Notes under the pieces: model-generated
What the model saw: the letters and a program-made list of their open reading frames with translations, nothing else
Told to the model about the DNA's origin: nothing
Databases searched by the model: none
Made by a program: the position numbers and the translations under genes
In this document: positions 51,534-60,755 of the stretch, piece after piece
How the letters are laid out: each line of letters opens with the position of its first letter
Position numbering within the stretch: position 1 is the stretch's first letter
From: JANXQG01 sp963804375
GTDB taxonomy: Bacteria > Planctomycetota > Planctomycetia > Pirellulales > Thermoguttaceae
Direction of reading: 5' to 3'
DNA: 64,000 bases
Assembly: GCA_963804375.1 (NCBI GenBank)
Contig: CAWDQE010000015.1
Coordinates: forward strand, 186,001 to 250,000

Positions 51534-51741
51534 GATGCGGGAATAAACCAACTATCGGCGTGCGAATCAACATAGGAAGGGGGCCCAGCCAACCAACAAG
51601 ACTTATGCCGTTTTCCGCGGTCCTGCCGCTTGACATTCCGGCCGGGGCGTAGGATGATGGGTTAAGTTGGGTCTGACTTCTTTTTTGCCGCGCAGGAACG
51701 TCTTGCCCGCCGCAGACTTGCCTTACGTCGGCAACGTAAAT

Positions 51742-51837
51742 CTGCTGGCTGCCATCACAACCCACCTGGCGGCGGCCATCCTGGCCTGCTTAATGGCAGT
51801 CATCACAGCCTATTTGGCGGTAGTTATCACAAGGGAG
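51742..51837 (+). repeat. Four degenerate 24-bp tandem units upstream of exbB
   Basis: Units at 51742, 51766, 51790 and 51814 share the pattern of CTGGC...GCCATCACA. Read in frame they give LLAAITTH, LAAAILAC, LMAVITAY, LAVVITRE. A TTG-started ORF (51667-51963) covers them but runs out of frame into exbB, so a leader peptide is possible but not shown. Confidence 0.65.
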
Positions 51838-51844
51838 AGTCGTA

Positions 51845-52642
51845 ATGAGTTTTGTTCGGCGCATGGGACACGGTTGGTTCGGACGGGGCCTGATGATCCT
51901 CGTCGTGGTCTTGATACTGGCGAGTTTCGCCACGACCGCGATGGCCCAGGAAGGCGGCGGTGAAAAGACGGTGCAGCAAGAGGCGTGGTTCAGTTGGTTC
52001 ATTCGCTGCAACGGCCTGATCGGCATCGTCATTTTGCTCGTCTCCGTCGGGCTCGTGGCCTTGATAGCGCGAATGTTCGTCGATTTGCGAATCCAGACGG
52101 CCATGCCCCCCGAGATTATCGCCCAATGCGAAGCGATGCTCGAACAGCGGGATTTCAAAGGCATTTTCAACGTGGTGAAGGAAGACGACTCGTTCTTCAG
52201 CCGGGTGCTGGTGACGGGGATCACCGAACTACCCAACGGTTTGAGCGAAGCCCGCGAAGCCATGGAGCGGATCGGCGACATGCTCACGACCGACATGGAG
52301 AAGAAGATCAGCCCGATGGCCGTGATCGGCACGCTGGGACCGATGATCGGCCTGGTGGGAACGCTCTCCGGGATGATCAAGGCCTTCGGAGCCATCGCCC
52401 GCACCGCCGGCACGCAGATCAAGTCCGACGTGGTTGCCGGCAATATTTCGGAGGCCCTGCTGCTGACGTTCGAAGGCGTGTTTCTCTCCTTGGTTGCCAT
52501 TCCGTTTTTCTCGTTTTTCCGCAACCGCGCGATGGCGATCTCCGTGACTACGATGACCCGTGCCGACGAATTCCTGCGGCACTTTGCCCAGGCTGCCCGC
52601 GGCAAGCCGGCGGCGGCCCCCGCGGCGCGAGCCAAGGTATAG
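51845..52642 (+). CDS. exbB: ExbB/TolQ/MotA-type proton channel
   Basis: 265 residues. A signal-like first helix (FGRGLMILVVVLILASFATTAMA) precedes the usual three-helix ExbB core: helix IRCNGLIGIVILLVSVGLVALIARMF, the cytoplasmic domain (LEQRDFKGIFNVVKED), and helices with GTLGPMIGLVGTLSGMIKAF and EALLLTFEGVFLSLVAIPFF. Here the extra N-terminal helix and long periplasmic stretch are typical of planctomycete copies. It precedes two exbD genes at 17 bases. Confidence 0.93.
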   Translation: MSFVRRMGHGWFGRGLMILVVVLILASFATTAMAQEGGGEKTVQQEAWFSWFIRCNGLIGIVILLVSVGLVALIARMFVDLRIQTAMPPEIIAQCEAMLEQRDFKGIFNVVKEDDSFFSRVLVTGITELPNGLSEAREAMERIGDMLTTDMEKKISPMAVIGTLGPMIGLVGTLSGMIKAFGAIARTAGTQIKSDVVAGNISEALLLTFEGVFLSLVAIPFFSFFRNRAMAISVTTMTRADEFLRHFAQAARGKPAAAPAARAKV

Positions 52643-52659
52643 GAGGAGACTAAACGCCG

Positions 52660-53313
52660 ATGTCCGGTTCCCTTCCTGGTGGCGGCCCCAAGGCCGAGCC
52701 GAATCTGACCCCGATCCTGGATATGGTGTTCCAGTTGATCACCTTCTTCATGTTGGTGCTCAATTTCAAGGCGGCCGAGCTCGATTTGTCTCTGCAGTTG
52801 CCAGTGCTCGCCTCCGCCAAGCCGCTGCGCGAGGAGGACAAGCATTCGAAATTCCTCGTGCTCAACGTGGAGGTCGCCACCAAGTGCCCGCATGCCGGCT
52901 GCGACGGTCTGGCAACCCTCCAGCGGGTGTACAATGACGATAAGAAGCTCATCGATACGAAATTGGTATGCGATCTCAACCCTCAACACGAAGAGAGCCT
53001 GGGGCTGCACGGGGTTATTACCAACGGTCAGACGTGCCTGAGCGTTTACCGGCGCTTGCTTGCCAAACAACCCCGCGATAAAGACATACTCAGTATTGAG
53101 CAGTACCTGAAACAGGAAGCCTTTGAGAGCCGCTTGGCTGCAAACCTGACCGAGGACGAAATCGTCCACGAAGGAAAAGAACTCCCCGACACCGTGGTGG
53201 TCCGCGCTGACACGACCTGCCGTTTCGGGGCCGTAAGCTACATCATTACCAAGTGCCAGGAACTTGGATATCGCAAATTCGCCTTGAAGACCATGCACAA
53301 AGTCACCGACTGA
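52660..53313 (+). CDS. exbD: ExbD/TolR-like protein with a Cys-bearing insert
   Basis: 217 residues. NLTPILDMVFQLITFFMLVLNF holds the conserved Asp of the ExbD helix (D in ILDMVFQ). After the helix an insert of about 130 residues (CPHAGCDG ... VCDLNPQHEE ... ITNGQTCLSVY) precedes the normal ExbD C-terminal fold (VVRADTTCRFGAVSYIITKCQELGYRKFALKT). Six Cys residues lie in it; metal binding or disulfides are possible. It is 17 bases after exbB. Confidence 0.93.
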   Translation: MSGSLPGGGPKAEPNLTPILDMVFQLITFFMLVLNFKAAELDLSLQLPVLASAKPLREEDKHSKFLVLNVEVATKCPHAGCDGLATLQRVYNDDKKLIDTKLVCDLNPQHEESLGLHGVITNGQTCLSVYRRLLAKQPRDKDILSIEQYLKQEAFESRLAANLTEDEIVHEGKELPDTVVVRADTTCRFGAVSYIITKCQELGYRKFALKTMHKVTD

Positions 53314-53403
53314 GAACCCCGAAGACAACCCTATTTTGCCCCCCCTGAAATAACCTGAAAAAGTCCGGTTGTGTTAGGGGTTCTAAGGTTCAGCGAAGCT
53401 ATC

Positions 53404-53955
53404 ATGACCAGACGCAGCTCGAACGAAGATGTGGAACTGAACGTGACCGCCATGCTCGACATGGCGTTCCAGTTGCTGGCGTTTTTCGTGCTTACCTTCA
53501 AGCCGCCCCCGGGCGAGGACCAGATTTACCTGAAGCTGCCGCCCGCCAAGATTGTCTTGGGGGGTGGTGCGCAGAACGCCGGCGCGGATGAAACCAAGGA
53601 CGCCAAAGACATCAAACCGACCAAATCGGTCATCATCAACTTGCTGGATGAGAATGGCGATGGAAGACTGGCCACCGTGCAGATCGGCGATCCGAGCGTC
53701 CCGCCCTTGGAGAACATTCCCTTCGAATCCTTGAAAGACAAGCTCCGCATGTTTTTCCGCGCGAAGGACGCGGGCGACTCCGGCGACCAGAAAGCCATGG
53801 GCAACTATGAACAGTTGGTCGTTCAGGCGAGCCCTACCTTGCCCTGGGAAACGGTTATGAAAGTGGCGGACCTCTGCGCCCAGTTCTCGACCATCAAAGA
53901 AGATAAATTGCCCTCCATAAGTTTCATATCGTTAGGGGAAGATCCGGGCAAGTAA
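53404..53955 (+). CDS. exbD: Second ExbD/TolR-like protein
   Basis: 183 residues from MTRRSSNEDVELNVTAMLDMAFQL; 11 upstream codons are probably not used. The core Asp is in AMLDMAFQLLAFFVLTF. The C-terminal part contains an expanded loop (KDKLRMFFRAKDAGDSGDQ) and ends with VVQASPTLPWETVMKVADLCAQFS. Two unequal ExbDs beside one ExbB suggest a hetero-dimeric plug of the motor. Confidence 0.9.
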   Translation: MTRRSSNEDVELNVTAMLDMAFQLLAFFVLTFKPPPGEDQIYLKLPPAKIVLGGGAQNAGADETKDAKDIKPTKSVIINLLDENGDGRLATVQIGDPSVPPLENIPFESLKDKLRMFFRAKDAGDSGDQKAMGNYEQLVVQASPTLPWETVMKVADLCAQFSTIKEDKLPSISFISLGEDPGK

Positions 53956-53990
53956 GGGCACTTGAATAATTAACGGATTGGCAAGAGACC

Positions 53991-55397
53991 ATGCGCCAGA
54001 CATTGAAGGAGCGTTGCAGGCAGGTTCACCGTGACATGCCGATGTCACGCATGTTTACCATGATGCTCATGCTGGCGATCATGGGCCTGATTTTTGTGCG
54101 ACTCCGCGATCCCAATACCTGGGGTTGGTTCGCTCGCGACAACGACGAGGTTCAGGTCGTTGGGGAGACGATGTCGGGCGAGAGTAAGCAGCCGTCCGCC
54201 AGTCGGCCGGCCGACTCGGCGTTTTCCGCAGGAAAGAATCAGCCAGCCCCCACCCCTAATCCGGCTTCCAGCGGAGGGCGACCGGTTGTACAGCCGATCC
54301 CCGGCCAGAAGGCTATCGACTCGGGGAAAACGCCTGCCGCCGGACCGCAGCCGCCCGCTCCTGCCGTTGCGCAGCGCGCTGCCGGTGAAGGCCCGCACCC
54401 GAAAGACTCGTCCACGGCTGCGGGGGAATTGACTGCCACCGGCCCCACCGACCTCGATCTCGATGAAACCGGGCAGGTGGAACTCGATCAGTGCGTTGCG
54501 ACCATCAAGGACGGCACAATAGAAATGACCAAAGGCGACATGGCGGCCTATTTCCAGGTTCTGAGCTGGGTCGACCACCAGTCTCTCGAGCTCTTGCAAA
54601 AGCGGGCAAAGAGAGACGTGTTCTATAGCGATTTCCGCAAGACGCCCGATTCGATGCGTCTGCAAATCGTTGACCTGAAGTTGAACGTGAAGCAGATTGT
54701 CCGCTACACCGAACCGCCTAAGAAGGGCATTACGAAACCGACAACTACGGACGAGGGTCATCCTCTTTATGAGGTACGCGGATTTACAAAGGAAGGTGGA
54801 TCCAACCTCTATATCGGGGTCGTCACCGATCTTCCCGAAGGCATGCCCATCGGCCTGTCGGTTGACGAAGAGGCCAGATTGGTGGGGTATTTCTTCAAGC
54901 TTCAGGGCTATATTTCCCGGGGAGAGCAGTTGGAGGCCGAACGAACGGGGAGGAGACCCGTGATCTTGAAGGCGCCCTTGATCCTGGGACGATTGAAATG
55001 GGTACCCTCACAGGTGGTAGCCGATGAAAAGGCCCCCATTTGGCTACTCGTTGCGATCGGGTCAGTGGCCACGGTGGTGATCGTCGGGTGGGTAATGCTG
55101 ACCACGCGAAGGTCGCGGCGGCCTGCCTTGCCGGCTATCGTTCCCGGCGCGAGCCTCGATCCCGAGGCCCCTTCGGTCGACAACTGGCTTGACCATGCCC
55201 AGTCGGGTAGGTTAACCTTAGAGCCGGTGCCGGAGACGACTGCCCCCAGCGACGGAGCGGCGCTGGACGACCGTTTCAGCCGCCGGTGGTCCGGGAATAT
55301 TATTTGGGAAAACGACGAATCTAGTAATGGGCACGGGGCCAACAATGGAAATGGCGATTCCGGTCCCGGAGGCAGTGATAACCCGAGTGGGGGATGA
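53991..55397 (+). CDS. Two-TM protein of unknown function in the Exb cluster
   Basis: 468 residues. N-terminal helix (RMFTMMLMLAIMGLIFVRL), a Pro/Ser/Ala linker (60-145), a globular domain of about 190 residues (LDQCVATIKDGTIEMTKGDMAAYFQV ... VGYFFKLQGYISRGEQLEAE), a second helix (WLLVAIGSVATVVIVGWVML) and a disordered C-terminus. No known domain. It is always in this place next to ExbB/ExbD in what I take to be planctomycete gene clusters, but I cannot check that. It begins 35 bases after exbD2. Confidence 0.75.
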   Translation: MRQTLKERCRQVHRDMPMSRMFTMMLMLAIMGLIFVRLRDPNTWGWFARDNDEVQVVGETMSGESKQPSASRPADSAFSAGKNQPAPTPNPASSGGRPVVQPIPGQKAIDSGKTPAAGPQPPAPAVAQRAAGEGPHPKDSSTAAGELTATGPTDLDLDETGQVELDQCVATIKDGTIEMTKGDMAAYFQVLSWVDHQSLELLQKRAKRDVFYSDFRKTPDSMRLQIVDLKLNVKQIVRYTEPPKKGITKPTTTDEGHPLYEVRGFTKEGGSNLYIGVVTDLPEGMPIGLSVDEEARLVGYFFKLQGYISRGEQLEAERTGRRPVILKAPLILGRLKWVPSQVVADEKAPIWLLVAIGSVATVVIVGWVMLTTRRSRRPALPAIVPGASLDPEAPSVDNWLDHAQSGRLTLEPVPETTAPSDGAALDDRFSRRWSGNIIWENDESSNGHGANNGNGDSGPGGSDNPSGG

Positions 55398-55443
55398 TTA
55401 ACATTCAATCAGGAAGCACGATTTAATCGAAAAGGTGATCGCT

Positions 55444-57243
55444 ATGGCAGAAACCGTGAACACCCCGTTGCCAATCGAGGATGAAGATCAATTCCAGGAA
55501 GAAACCCTGTCCGAACGCTTTATGGACTGGGTGCGGACGGAACTGGTCTGGTATGCGGGCAGTTTCAGTTTTCACCTCCTCGCGCTATCGGTCCTGTTGC
55601 TGCTGCCGAACATGAGCAGCCAGAGCAATCAAGGTGACGGGCCCGTTCTGGAGGCCAAGGAAAACCAGGATGTGGACAAGAAGGAGCCCGAGAAGTACGA
55701 CGCCGTCGACATCGGCGACATCGAAGACAAGCCGCCGCCGGAATTGGATGTGGATCCCACGCTGGAAAAGCCCGGCCACGAGGCCCAGGAGGCGGAGTGG
55801 AACGACGCCAGCGACAAGTTTGAGCACAAAGGCGGCGGCACCGTGAACGGTTCCAAGGACCTTGGGGCCAGCGGCGGCGGTGGGGCAATGGCTTTCGGCC
55901 CCGGTCCCAAGGTGGCCGGCGCCCAGGGCATAGGCATGGGGCTGGGCACGGGCAAGAACTTCGGCAGCGGCGGCGACGGCACAGGCTTCGGCGGGCGCGG
56001 CAGCGGGCACCGGGAAAAAATGCTGGCCACCGGTGGCGGTACCAAACACACCGAACGGGCGGTGACTGCCGCCCTGGTCTGGCTGAAGAATCACCAGGAT
56101 TACGCGACCGGCAAATGGAGCCTGAAAACCTATGTCGCGCAGTGCAAGCCTGGGGACAGGAGCTGCACCGGCACCAGCGACATTCCGGCCGATGCCGGGG
56201 CAACGGCCATGGGCCTCCTGCCCTTCCTGGCGGCGGGGCAAACGCACAAGTCCAAAGGCCCGTACAAAGACACCGTCTACAAAGGCATCGCGTGGCTCAT
56301 CAAGAATCAACAGCCCGATGGCAATCTGGCCAAGGGCGCGCAGCAGCCGATGTATTCGCACGGTCTGGCCACCATCGCGCTTTGCGAGGCCTACGGGCTC
56401 ACCGCCGATAAGGAAGTCGGTCACGCGGCGCAGGGGGCCGTGAATTACATCCTCAAAGCCCAGAACGCGGCCGACGGCGGCTGGCGGTACAATCCTGGGG
56501 ACGCCGGCGACACTTCCGTGGTCGGCTGGCAATTGATGGCCTTGAAAAGCGCTCACATGGCCGGCCTAGACATCGGCGGGGGGCAATCCACCGGTTCGGC
56601 CTTCGCCGGTACCAGCAAGTGGCTGGATTCCGTGGCCGTACACGATGGCACCGAATATTCCTACCAGCCCCAGCAGCCGCCAGTGAACACGATGACTGCG
56701 GTCGGCCTGCTCTGCCGCCAGTACCTTGGCGCCAAGCGCGACAATCCCATGCTCATCGGCGGCATGGACTATTTGATGAAGAACTTGCCTGACCAAGGGA
56801 TGTCCAACATCTACTATTGGTACTACGCGACGCAGGTCATGCACAATATGAGCGGCTACGAGTGGGACACCTGGAATCGCAAGATGCGCGATTTGCTGGT
56901 CCATAGCCAGGTCCGCAACGTGGATCAGTGCGCCAACGGCAGTTGGGCGCCGGAGAAAGACCTTTGGGGTCAGCGTGGCGGTAGAGTTATGCAGACCGCC
57001 CTGTCCTGCCTGACCCTGGAAATCTACTACCGCTATCTGCCCTTGTTCAAGGCGGAAGCGGCGGGTGGAGGAGATGTCGGCGGTGGGGGCGCTGCCGCCC
57101 CAGCCGGCAAGCCCGACGCGGCCGGTAAGGCCGACGCGGCGGGCCCCGATGACAAGTCCAAGAAACCGGCCGCCAAGAAACCGGCCGCCAAGAAGGCCCA
57201 GAACGACAAGGGCGACGCCGGCGACACGAATGACGCGAGGTGA
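55444..57243 (+). CDS. TonB-like-anchored alpha-toroid (prenyltransferase/squalene-cyclase fold) protein
   Basis: 599 residues from MAETVNTPLP. A single N-terminal helix LVWYAGSFSFHLLALSVLLLL, with the His pattern of TonB/TolA anchors, is followed by an acidic/Pro spacer, a Gly-rich hinge (GMGLGTGKNFGSGGDGTGFGGRG) and, from about 200 to 545, an alpha-alpha toroid: repeated motifs AVTAALVWLKNHQD, GIAWLIKNQQPDGN, AVNYILKAQNAADGGWRYNPGD, GGMDYLMKNLPDQGM. Cyclase-type DxDD is not found (GDAGDTS instead). The tail is Lys/Ala/Pro-rich. It is plausibly the force-transducing partner of ExbB/ExbD. Confidence 0.85.
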   Translation: MAETVNTPLPIEDEDQFQEETLSERFMDWVRTELVWYAGSFSFHLLALSVLLLLPNMSSQSNQGDGPVLEAKENQDVDKKEPEKYDAVDIGDIEDKPPPELDVDPTLEKPGHEAQEAEWNDASDKFEHKGGGTVNGSKDLGASGGGGAMAFGPGPKVAGAQGIGMGLGTGKNFGSGGDGTGFGGRGSGHREKMLATGGGTKHTERAVTAALVWLKNHQDYATGKWSLKTYVAQCKPGDRSCTGTSDIPADAGATAMGLLPFLAAGQTHKSKGPYKDTVYKGIAWLIKNQQPDGNLAKGAQQPMYSHGLATIALCEAYGLTADKEVGHAAQGAVNYILKAQNAADGGWRYNPGDAGDTSVVGWQLMALKSAHMAGLDIGGGQSTGSAFAGTSKWLDSVAVHDGTEYSYQPQQPPVNTMTAVGLLCRQYLGAKRDNPMLIGGMDYLMKNLPDQGMSNIYYWYYATQVMHNMSGYEWDTWNRKMRDLLVHSQVRNVDQCANGSWAPEKDLWGQRGGRVMQTALSCLTLEIYYRYLPLFKAEAAGGGDVGGGGAAAPAGKPDAAGKADAAGPDDKSKKPAAKKPAAKKAQNDKGDAGDTNDAR

Positions 57244-57367
57244 GGGTCGCCGCGGACGTCCGTGCGTGTGTAAGTCTGTCCCTTCCGCAATGCGGCAATC
57301 CCCTCGTCGGGCTTGCCGCGTTGCCGGAGGGATTTTTTGTTCCCGACAACCCGTTTTTTGGATAAGT

Positions 57368-57432
57368 GTAGGGTGGACTTTAGTCCGCCACTATAAACTA
57401 TTTTAGAGAGGCGGGCTACAGCCCAGCCTACG
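57368..57432. repeat. Palindromic repeat (family C pair)
   Basis: GTAGGGTGGACT / AGCCCAGCCTAC-type outer arms (57368 and 57420-57432) plus inner AGTCCGCC and GGCGGGCT parts. Two family-C cores placed back to back between the toroid gene and the TPR gene. Confidence 0.75.
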
Positions 57433-57475
57433 TGCCCAGAGCCAGCCTTTTCCTCCCCATGAAACGTTGACTGCC

Positions 57476-60400
57476 ATGAGAATCACTTGCACCCTGTTCA
57501 GTGTCCTGGCAATTCTCTCCGCCTTGACCGTCAGCCCGGCAACGGCCAAGGATGATCCGCTGGAATTCTTGCATCTATTGCAGAAGGCGGGCTACTCCGA
57601 CGTGGCGATCGACTATCTCGATCGGATCAAGGCCGATCCCAACGCCCCAAAGGAAATCTTGGACCTTTGGGACCTTGAGATGTCGCGAAGCAAGAAGGAC
57701 GCGGCCAAGCAGGCCTATAACAATGAGCAGGCCAAGCAATGGACCGAGGAGTCCAAGGCCCTGCTCGAGCGGTTCATCAAGGCCAACCCCACTCGGCCGG
57801 AGGCGATCCAGGAGGCGGCCGTCTGGTCGTTAGAGCAGGCCGAAAAGGCCCAGACCGACGTGCTGTTGGCGACCTACGCGTCCGACAAGGCGGAAAAGGC
57901 CAAACTCCTGGCCGAGGCCCGCAAGATCTTCGAAGAAATCCGGCCGCGGTTTATGGAGGCCCTAAAGGCCTCGACCAATATGCTCAAACGGCTGACCCCG
58001 CTGCGGCGGAACGCGCCGCCGAGGGAAATTCGCCAGATCAGGGACGTCGAGGTCATGGTCGGCGAGAACCGTTCGACTGTGGCCATGATCGATTTCTACC
58101 TGGCGCAGACCTTGGAGGATAGTTCGCAACGGACCGCCGCGCTGACCAAGTCGACCAAGGACTTCGACGCCATTTACCAGGCGTACCGTGAGGCCTATGA
58201 CGATCCCGGCAAGGCCTTTCTCGCCTGCCGTGCCCACTTCTTTCACGCCCGGATCCTCCAGGAACTGGGCCAGTACAACGAGTCCAGGGCCGTCTTCGAG
58301 GAAGTGCTTGCATTCGACCGAACCAACGTTGAGGAACCAGACAGCAAGCCGACTGGGAGGGGGGCAAAGGCCGCCAAGACCGGCCTGGAGGGATTCTTCG
58401 CCGACGTCGAGCACTATTATCTCCAGGTGCTCTATCAACTGAACAAGAAGGACTATCTGGAGGAAGTCAAGAAGTGGCGGGTCTCGCACAAGGCAAACTC
58501 CGAAAGGTGCTCGGGTTTCCAGGCATTGACCTTGGAATATGCCAAGCATTGGCTGGACTTCGCCCAGCAGTCCAAGGATCCAGCCTATCAGAAGACGGCC
58601 ACGGCCGAGGCCCTCCGCTTGCTGGGCGAGATGGCCAAGACCCCTAGTCCCTGGCAGGAGCAGGCTATCAAGCTCCTCCGCCAACTCAACCCCAAAGGCA
58701 CGCTGGAAGAGGGTTTCGATTACGCCGTGATCGACGGCGATGCGGCCGTCGGTAATCAGAATTGGAAAGAGGCCGCAGAGTGCTACGAAAAGGCCCTTTC
58801 GGCCGCTGGCCCCAAGACCGACAAAGCGCGTCTGGCCGCCGTGGAAAATACGCTCGTCGCCTGCTACCACAACTTAGGCGCGCAGCTTTATCGGCAGGGC
58901 AAGATCGAGGAGGCCATGGCCATGGCCAAGAAAGCCGGGAAAGTGCCCGACTTCCTGCAAACCAAGGCCGCTCCGGGGGTCACCGTTTTCCTGCTGAATG
59001 TGCAATACTACCAGTACCTGGGGGCAGCCGAGAAGACCGATGCCGAGAAAACGGCCAAGGGCGAGATGCTCAAGAAGCTCTCCACCACCGCCCAGTTCAT
59101 CCTCAATCATTGGGCCGCCAAGGAAGAAGGCGACGCCGCGCGGATCGTACTGATGCGACTCGCGCTGGGGCAGGCAAATCTCGCTGAGGAGAGTGCTGCG
59201 GAAGCTGCTAGCGCCGCCGAGAAGGCGAGCCGGCTGGCCCAGGCCCAGGCAAAAATGGCCGAGGCCGACAAGATCTTGAGCGAGATCAACCCCGCCTCGA
59301 GGGAGTATCCCAGGGCCCTGACGGTGATGGGTTTCGCGCATTGGTACAAGTACAAGATGGCCAAGAAGCAGCTTGAACCCGAGGAAGAGCGGATGAGGGC
59401 CGAGAAAGCAAAGAGGGCCCAAATCGACAAGGCCGCGTTGGCGGCATTCGACAAAGCCAAGGTCAATCGCGATGAACACCGCAGACTGGCCCTGGACTTC
59501 ATCGAGAAGGCGGTCAATGAACTGGCCAAGGGCCGAGTGGAGAACGCCGCGATCCCCGAGGCCCTTCGCGAATCCCAGTTGTTGCTGGCCGAAATCTACA
59601 GCGAAGGCGAGGACTTCAAAAAGGCCTGGGAACTTTACAAGCCCTTGCTGGACGAGATCATCAAAGACTCCAACAAGGCGTTTGACGAAACCGCGCTGCG
59701 AATCTTCACCGGGGCCGGCCAGGCCTGCCTGAAATTGGGCGACGTGGAGAACGCCGCGTCGGTCGGCGGCAAGTTCCTGGAGTTGGCGCCCGATCAAGGG
59801 CAGATCAATCGCGCGGTCATGAGTTTCGCCGTGGGCCTGGAAAGACTCCGCAAGAATGCCTTGGCGGAAAGCACGTCAGGCGATCTCGCCGAGCAAAACG
59901 CGGGCGCCGCAAAACTCAGCGCGCTCACCGCGCTGCAGCAGAAGGTCCTCATCGACATATCCAAGCGAGAGCATCTCTTGCCCAGCGAGATGATCTGGAT
60001 CGTGAAGACCTCCAGCAACCTGGGCACCGATGATGCCAAGTCGGCGGCCGCGGCGCTGATCAAGAGAATCATCGACAAGTCGTTCAACGACAAGGATTTC
60101 GACCAACAAATCAAGGATGCCAAACCGGCCCTGCAATCCCTGGGAGCGCAGCTCCTCGCCGAACAGGGCAAGTACGATGAGGCCCTGGATCTGATCGAAC
60201 AGTTGCTGCAAACCTATCCCCGCAAACTAGATCTGCGTATCTCGAAGGCCAAGATTCTCACGACGTGGGCCGCCAAGGACCCGTCCAAATACGACAATGC
60301 CGTCGCCGCCTGGGACAACTTGCGGAAGTGGCTGGAGCGCGTCAAGCCCCCCCCAGGCATGAAGCTCGACCCTAAGTACGAGGTGATCTACTGCGAAGTC

Positions 60401-60625
60401 GACTGTCTTTTGAAGATGGCGCAAAAAACCAATAACAAAGAAACGGCCAAGACGGGCATGGAACTGCTGATGCCTTATTTGAATCTCGACGAGAAGATTC
60501 GATACCCCAACGAGGAATACAAGGAGATCAGCGCCAAGTTCTTTCAGCTCGGCGACAAAGTTGCCAGTTACCTCAGCGTGCGCAAGCCCGACCGCCCCAA
60601 GCCCAAGCGGACGCCCTCCAAGTAA
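57476..60625 (+). CDS. Large exported TPR-like protein
   Basis: 1049 residues, from the ATG of MRITCTLFSVLAIL; a TTG three codons upstream is less likely. A signal peptide ends near ATAKDD. The remainder is nearly all helical repeats with many Lys, Ala and Glu: LLQKAGYSDVAIDYLDRIKADP, ARKIFEEIRPRFMEALKA, NWKEAAECYEKALSAAG, KYDEALDLIEQLLQTYP. These are TPR-like units, some degenerate, spaced through the chain. The length and export signal fit a periplasmic scaffold with the Exb/toroid proteins encoded just upstream, though the repeats at 57368 split the two genes. Function unknown. Confidence 0.82.
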   Translation: MRITCTLFSVLAILSALTVSPATAKDDPLEFLHLLQKAGYSDVAIDYLDRIKADPNAPKEILDLWDLEMSRSKKDAAKQAYNNEQAKQWTEESKALLERFIKANPTRPEAIQEAAVWSLEQAEKAQTDVLLATYASDKAEKAKLLAEARKIFEEIRPRFMEALKASTNMLKRLTPLRRNAPPREIRQIRDVEVMVGENRSTVAMIDFYLAQTLEDSSQRTAALTKSTKDFDAIYQAYREAYDDPGKAFLACRAHFFHARILQELGQYNESRAVFEEVLAFDRTNVEEPDSKPTGRGAKAAKTGLEGFFADVEHYYLQVLYQLNKKDYLEEVKKWRVSHKANSERCSGFQALTLEYAKHWLDFAQQSKDPAYQKTATAEALRLLGEMAKTPSPWQEQAIKLLRQLNPKGTLEEGFDYAVIDGDAAVGNQNWKEAAECYEKALSAAGPKTDKARLAAVENTLVACYHNLGAQLYRQGKIEEAMAMAKKAGKVPDFLQTKAAPGVTVFLLNVQYYQYLGAAEKTDAEKTAKGEMLKKLSTTAQFILNHWAAKEEGDAARIVLMRLALGQANLAEESAAEAASAAEKASRLAQAQAKMAEADKILSEINPASREYPRALTVMGFAHWYKYKMAKKQLEPEEERMRAEKAKRAQIDKAALAAFDKAKVNRDEHRRLALDFIEKAVNELAKGRVENAAIPEALRESQLLLAEIYSEGEDFKKAWELYKPLLDEIIKDSNKAFDETALRIFTGAGQACLKLGDVENAASVGGKFLELAPDQGQINRAVMSFAVGLERLRKNALAESTSGDLAEQNAGAAKLSALTALQQKVLIDISKREHLLPSEMIWIVKTSSNLGTDDAKSAAAALIKRIIDKSFNDKDFDQQIKDAKPALQSLGAQLLAEQGKYDEALDLIEQLLQTYPRKLDLRISKAKILTTWAAKDPSKYDNAVAAWDNLRKWLERVKPPPGMKLDPKYEVIYCEVDCLLKMAQKTNNKETAKTGMELLMPYLNLDEKIRYPNEEYKEISAKFFQLGDKVASYLSVRKPDRPKPKRTPSK

Positions 60626-60670
60626 ATCAGGCGGGCGGCGGGAGACAAGCTGCTCGCCGCCAGGTCGGTG

Positions 60671-60722
60671 GGATGGACCTCCGAGTCCGTCCCCTGCAAA
60701 CTGGACGGACTCGGCAGTATCC
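60671..60722. repeat. Palindromic repeat (family D)
   Basis: Arms GGATGGACCTCCGAGTCCGT and GGACGGACTCGG..GTATCC; the same family as 21138-21197, with a more degenerate right arm. It lies after the large TPR gene, before the convergent minus-strand gene. Confidence 0.75.
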
Positions 60723-60755
60723 GACAAGTCCACCGCGCCAATCTTCCGCGAGGGC

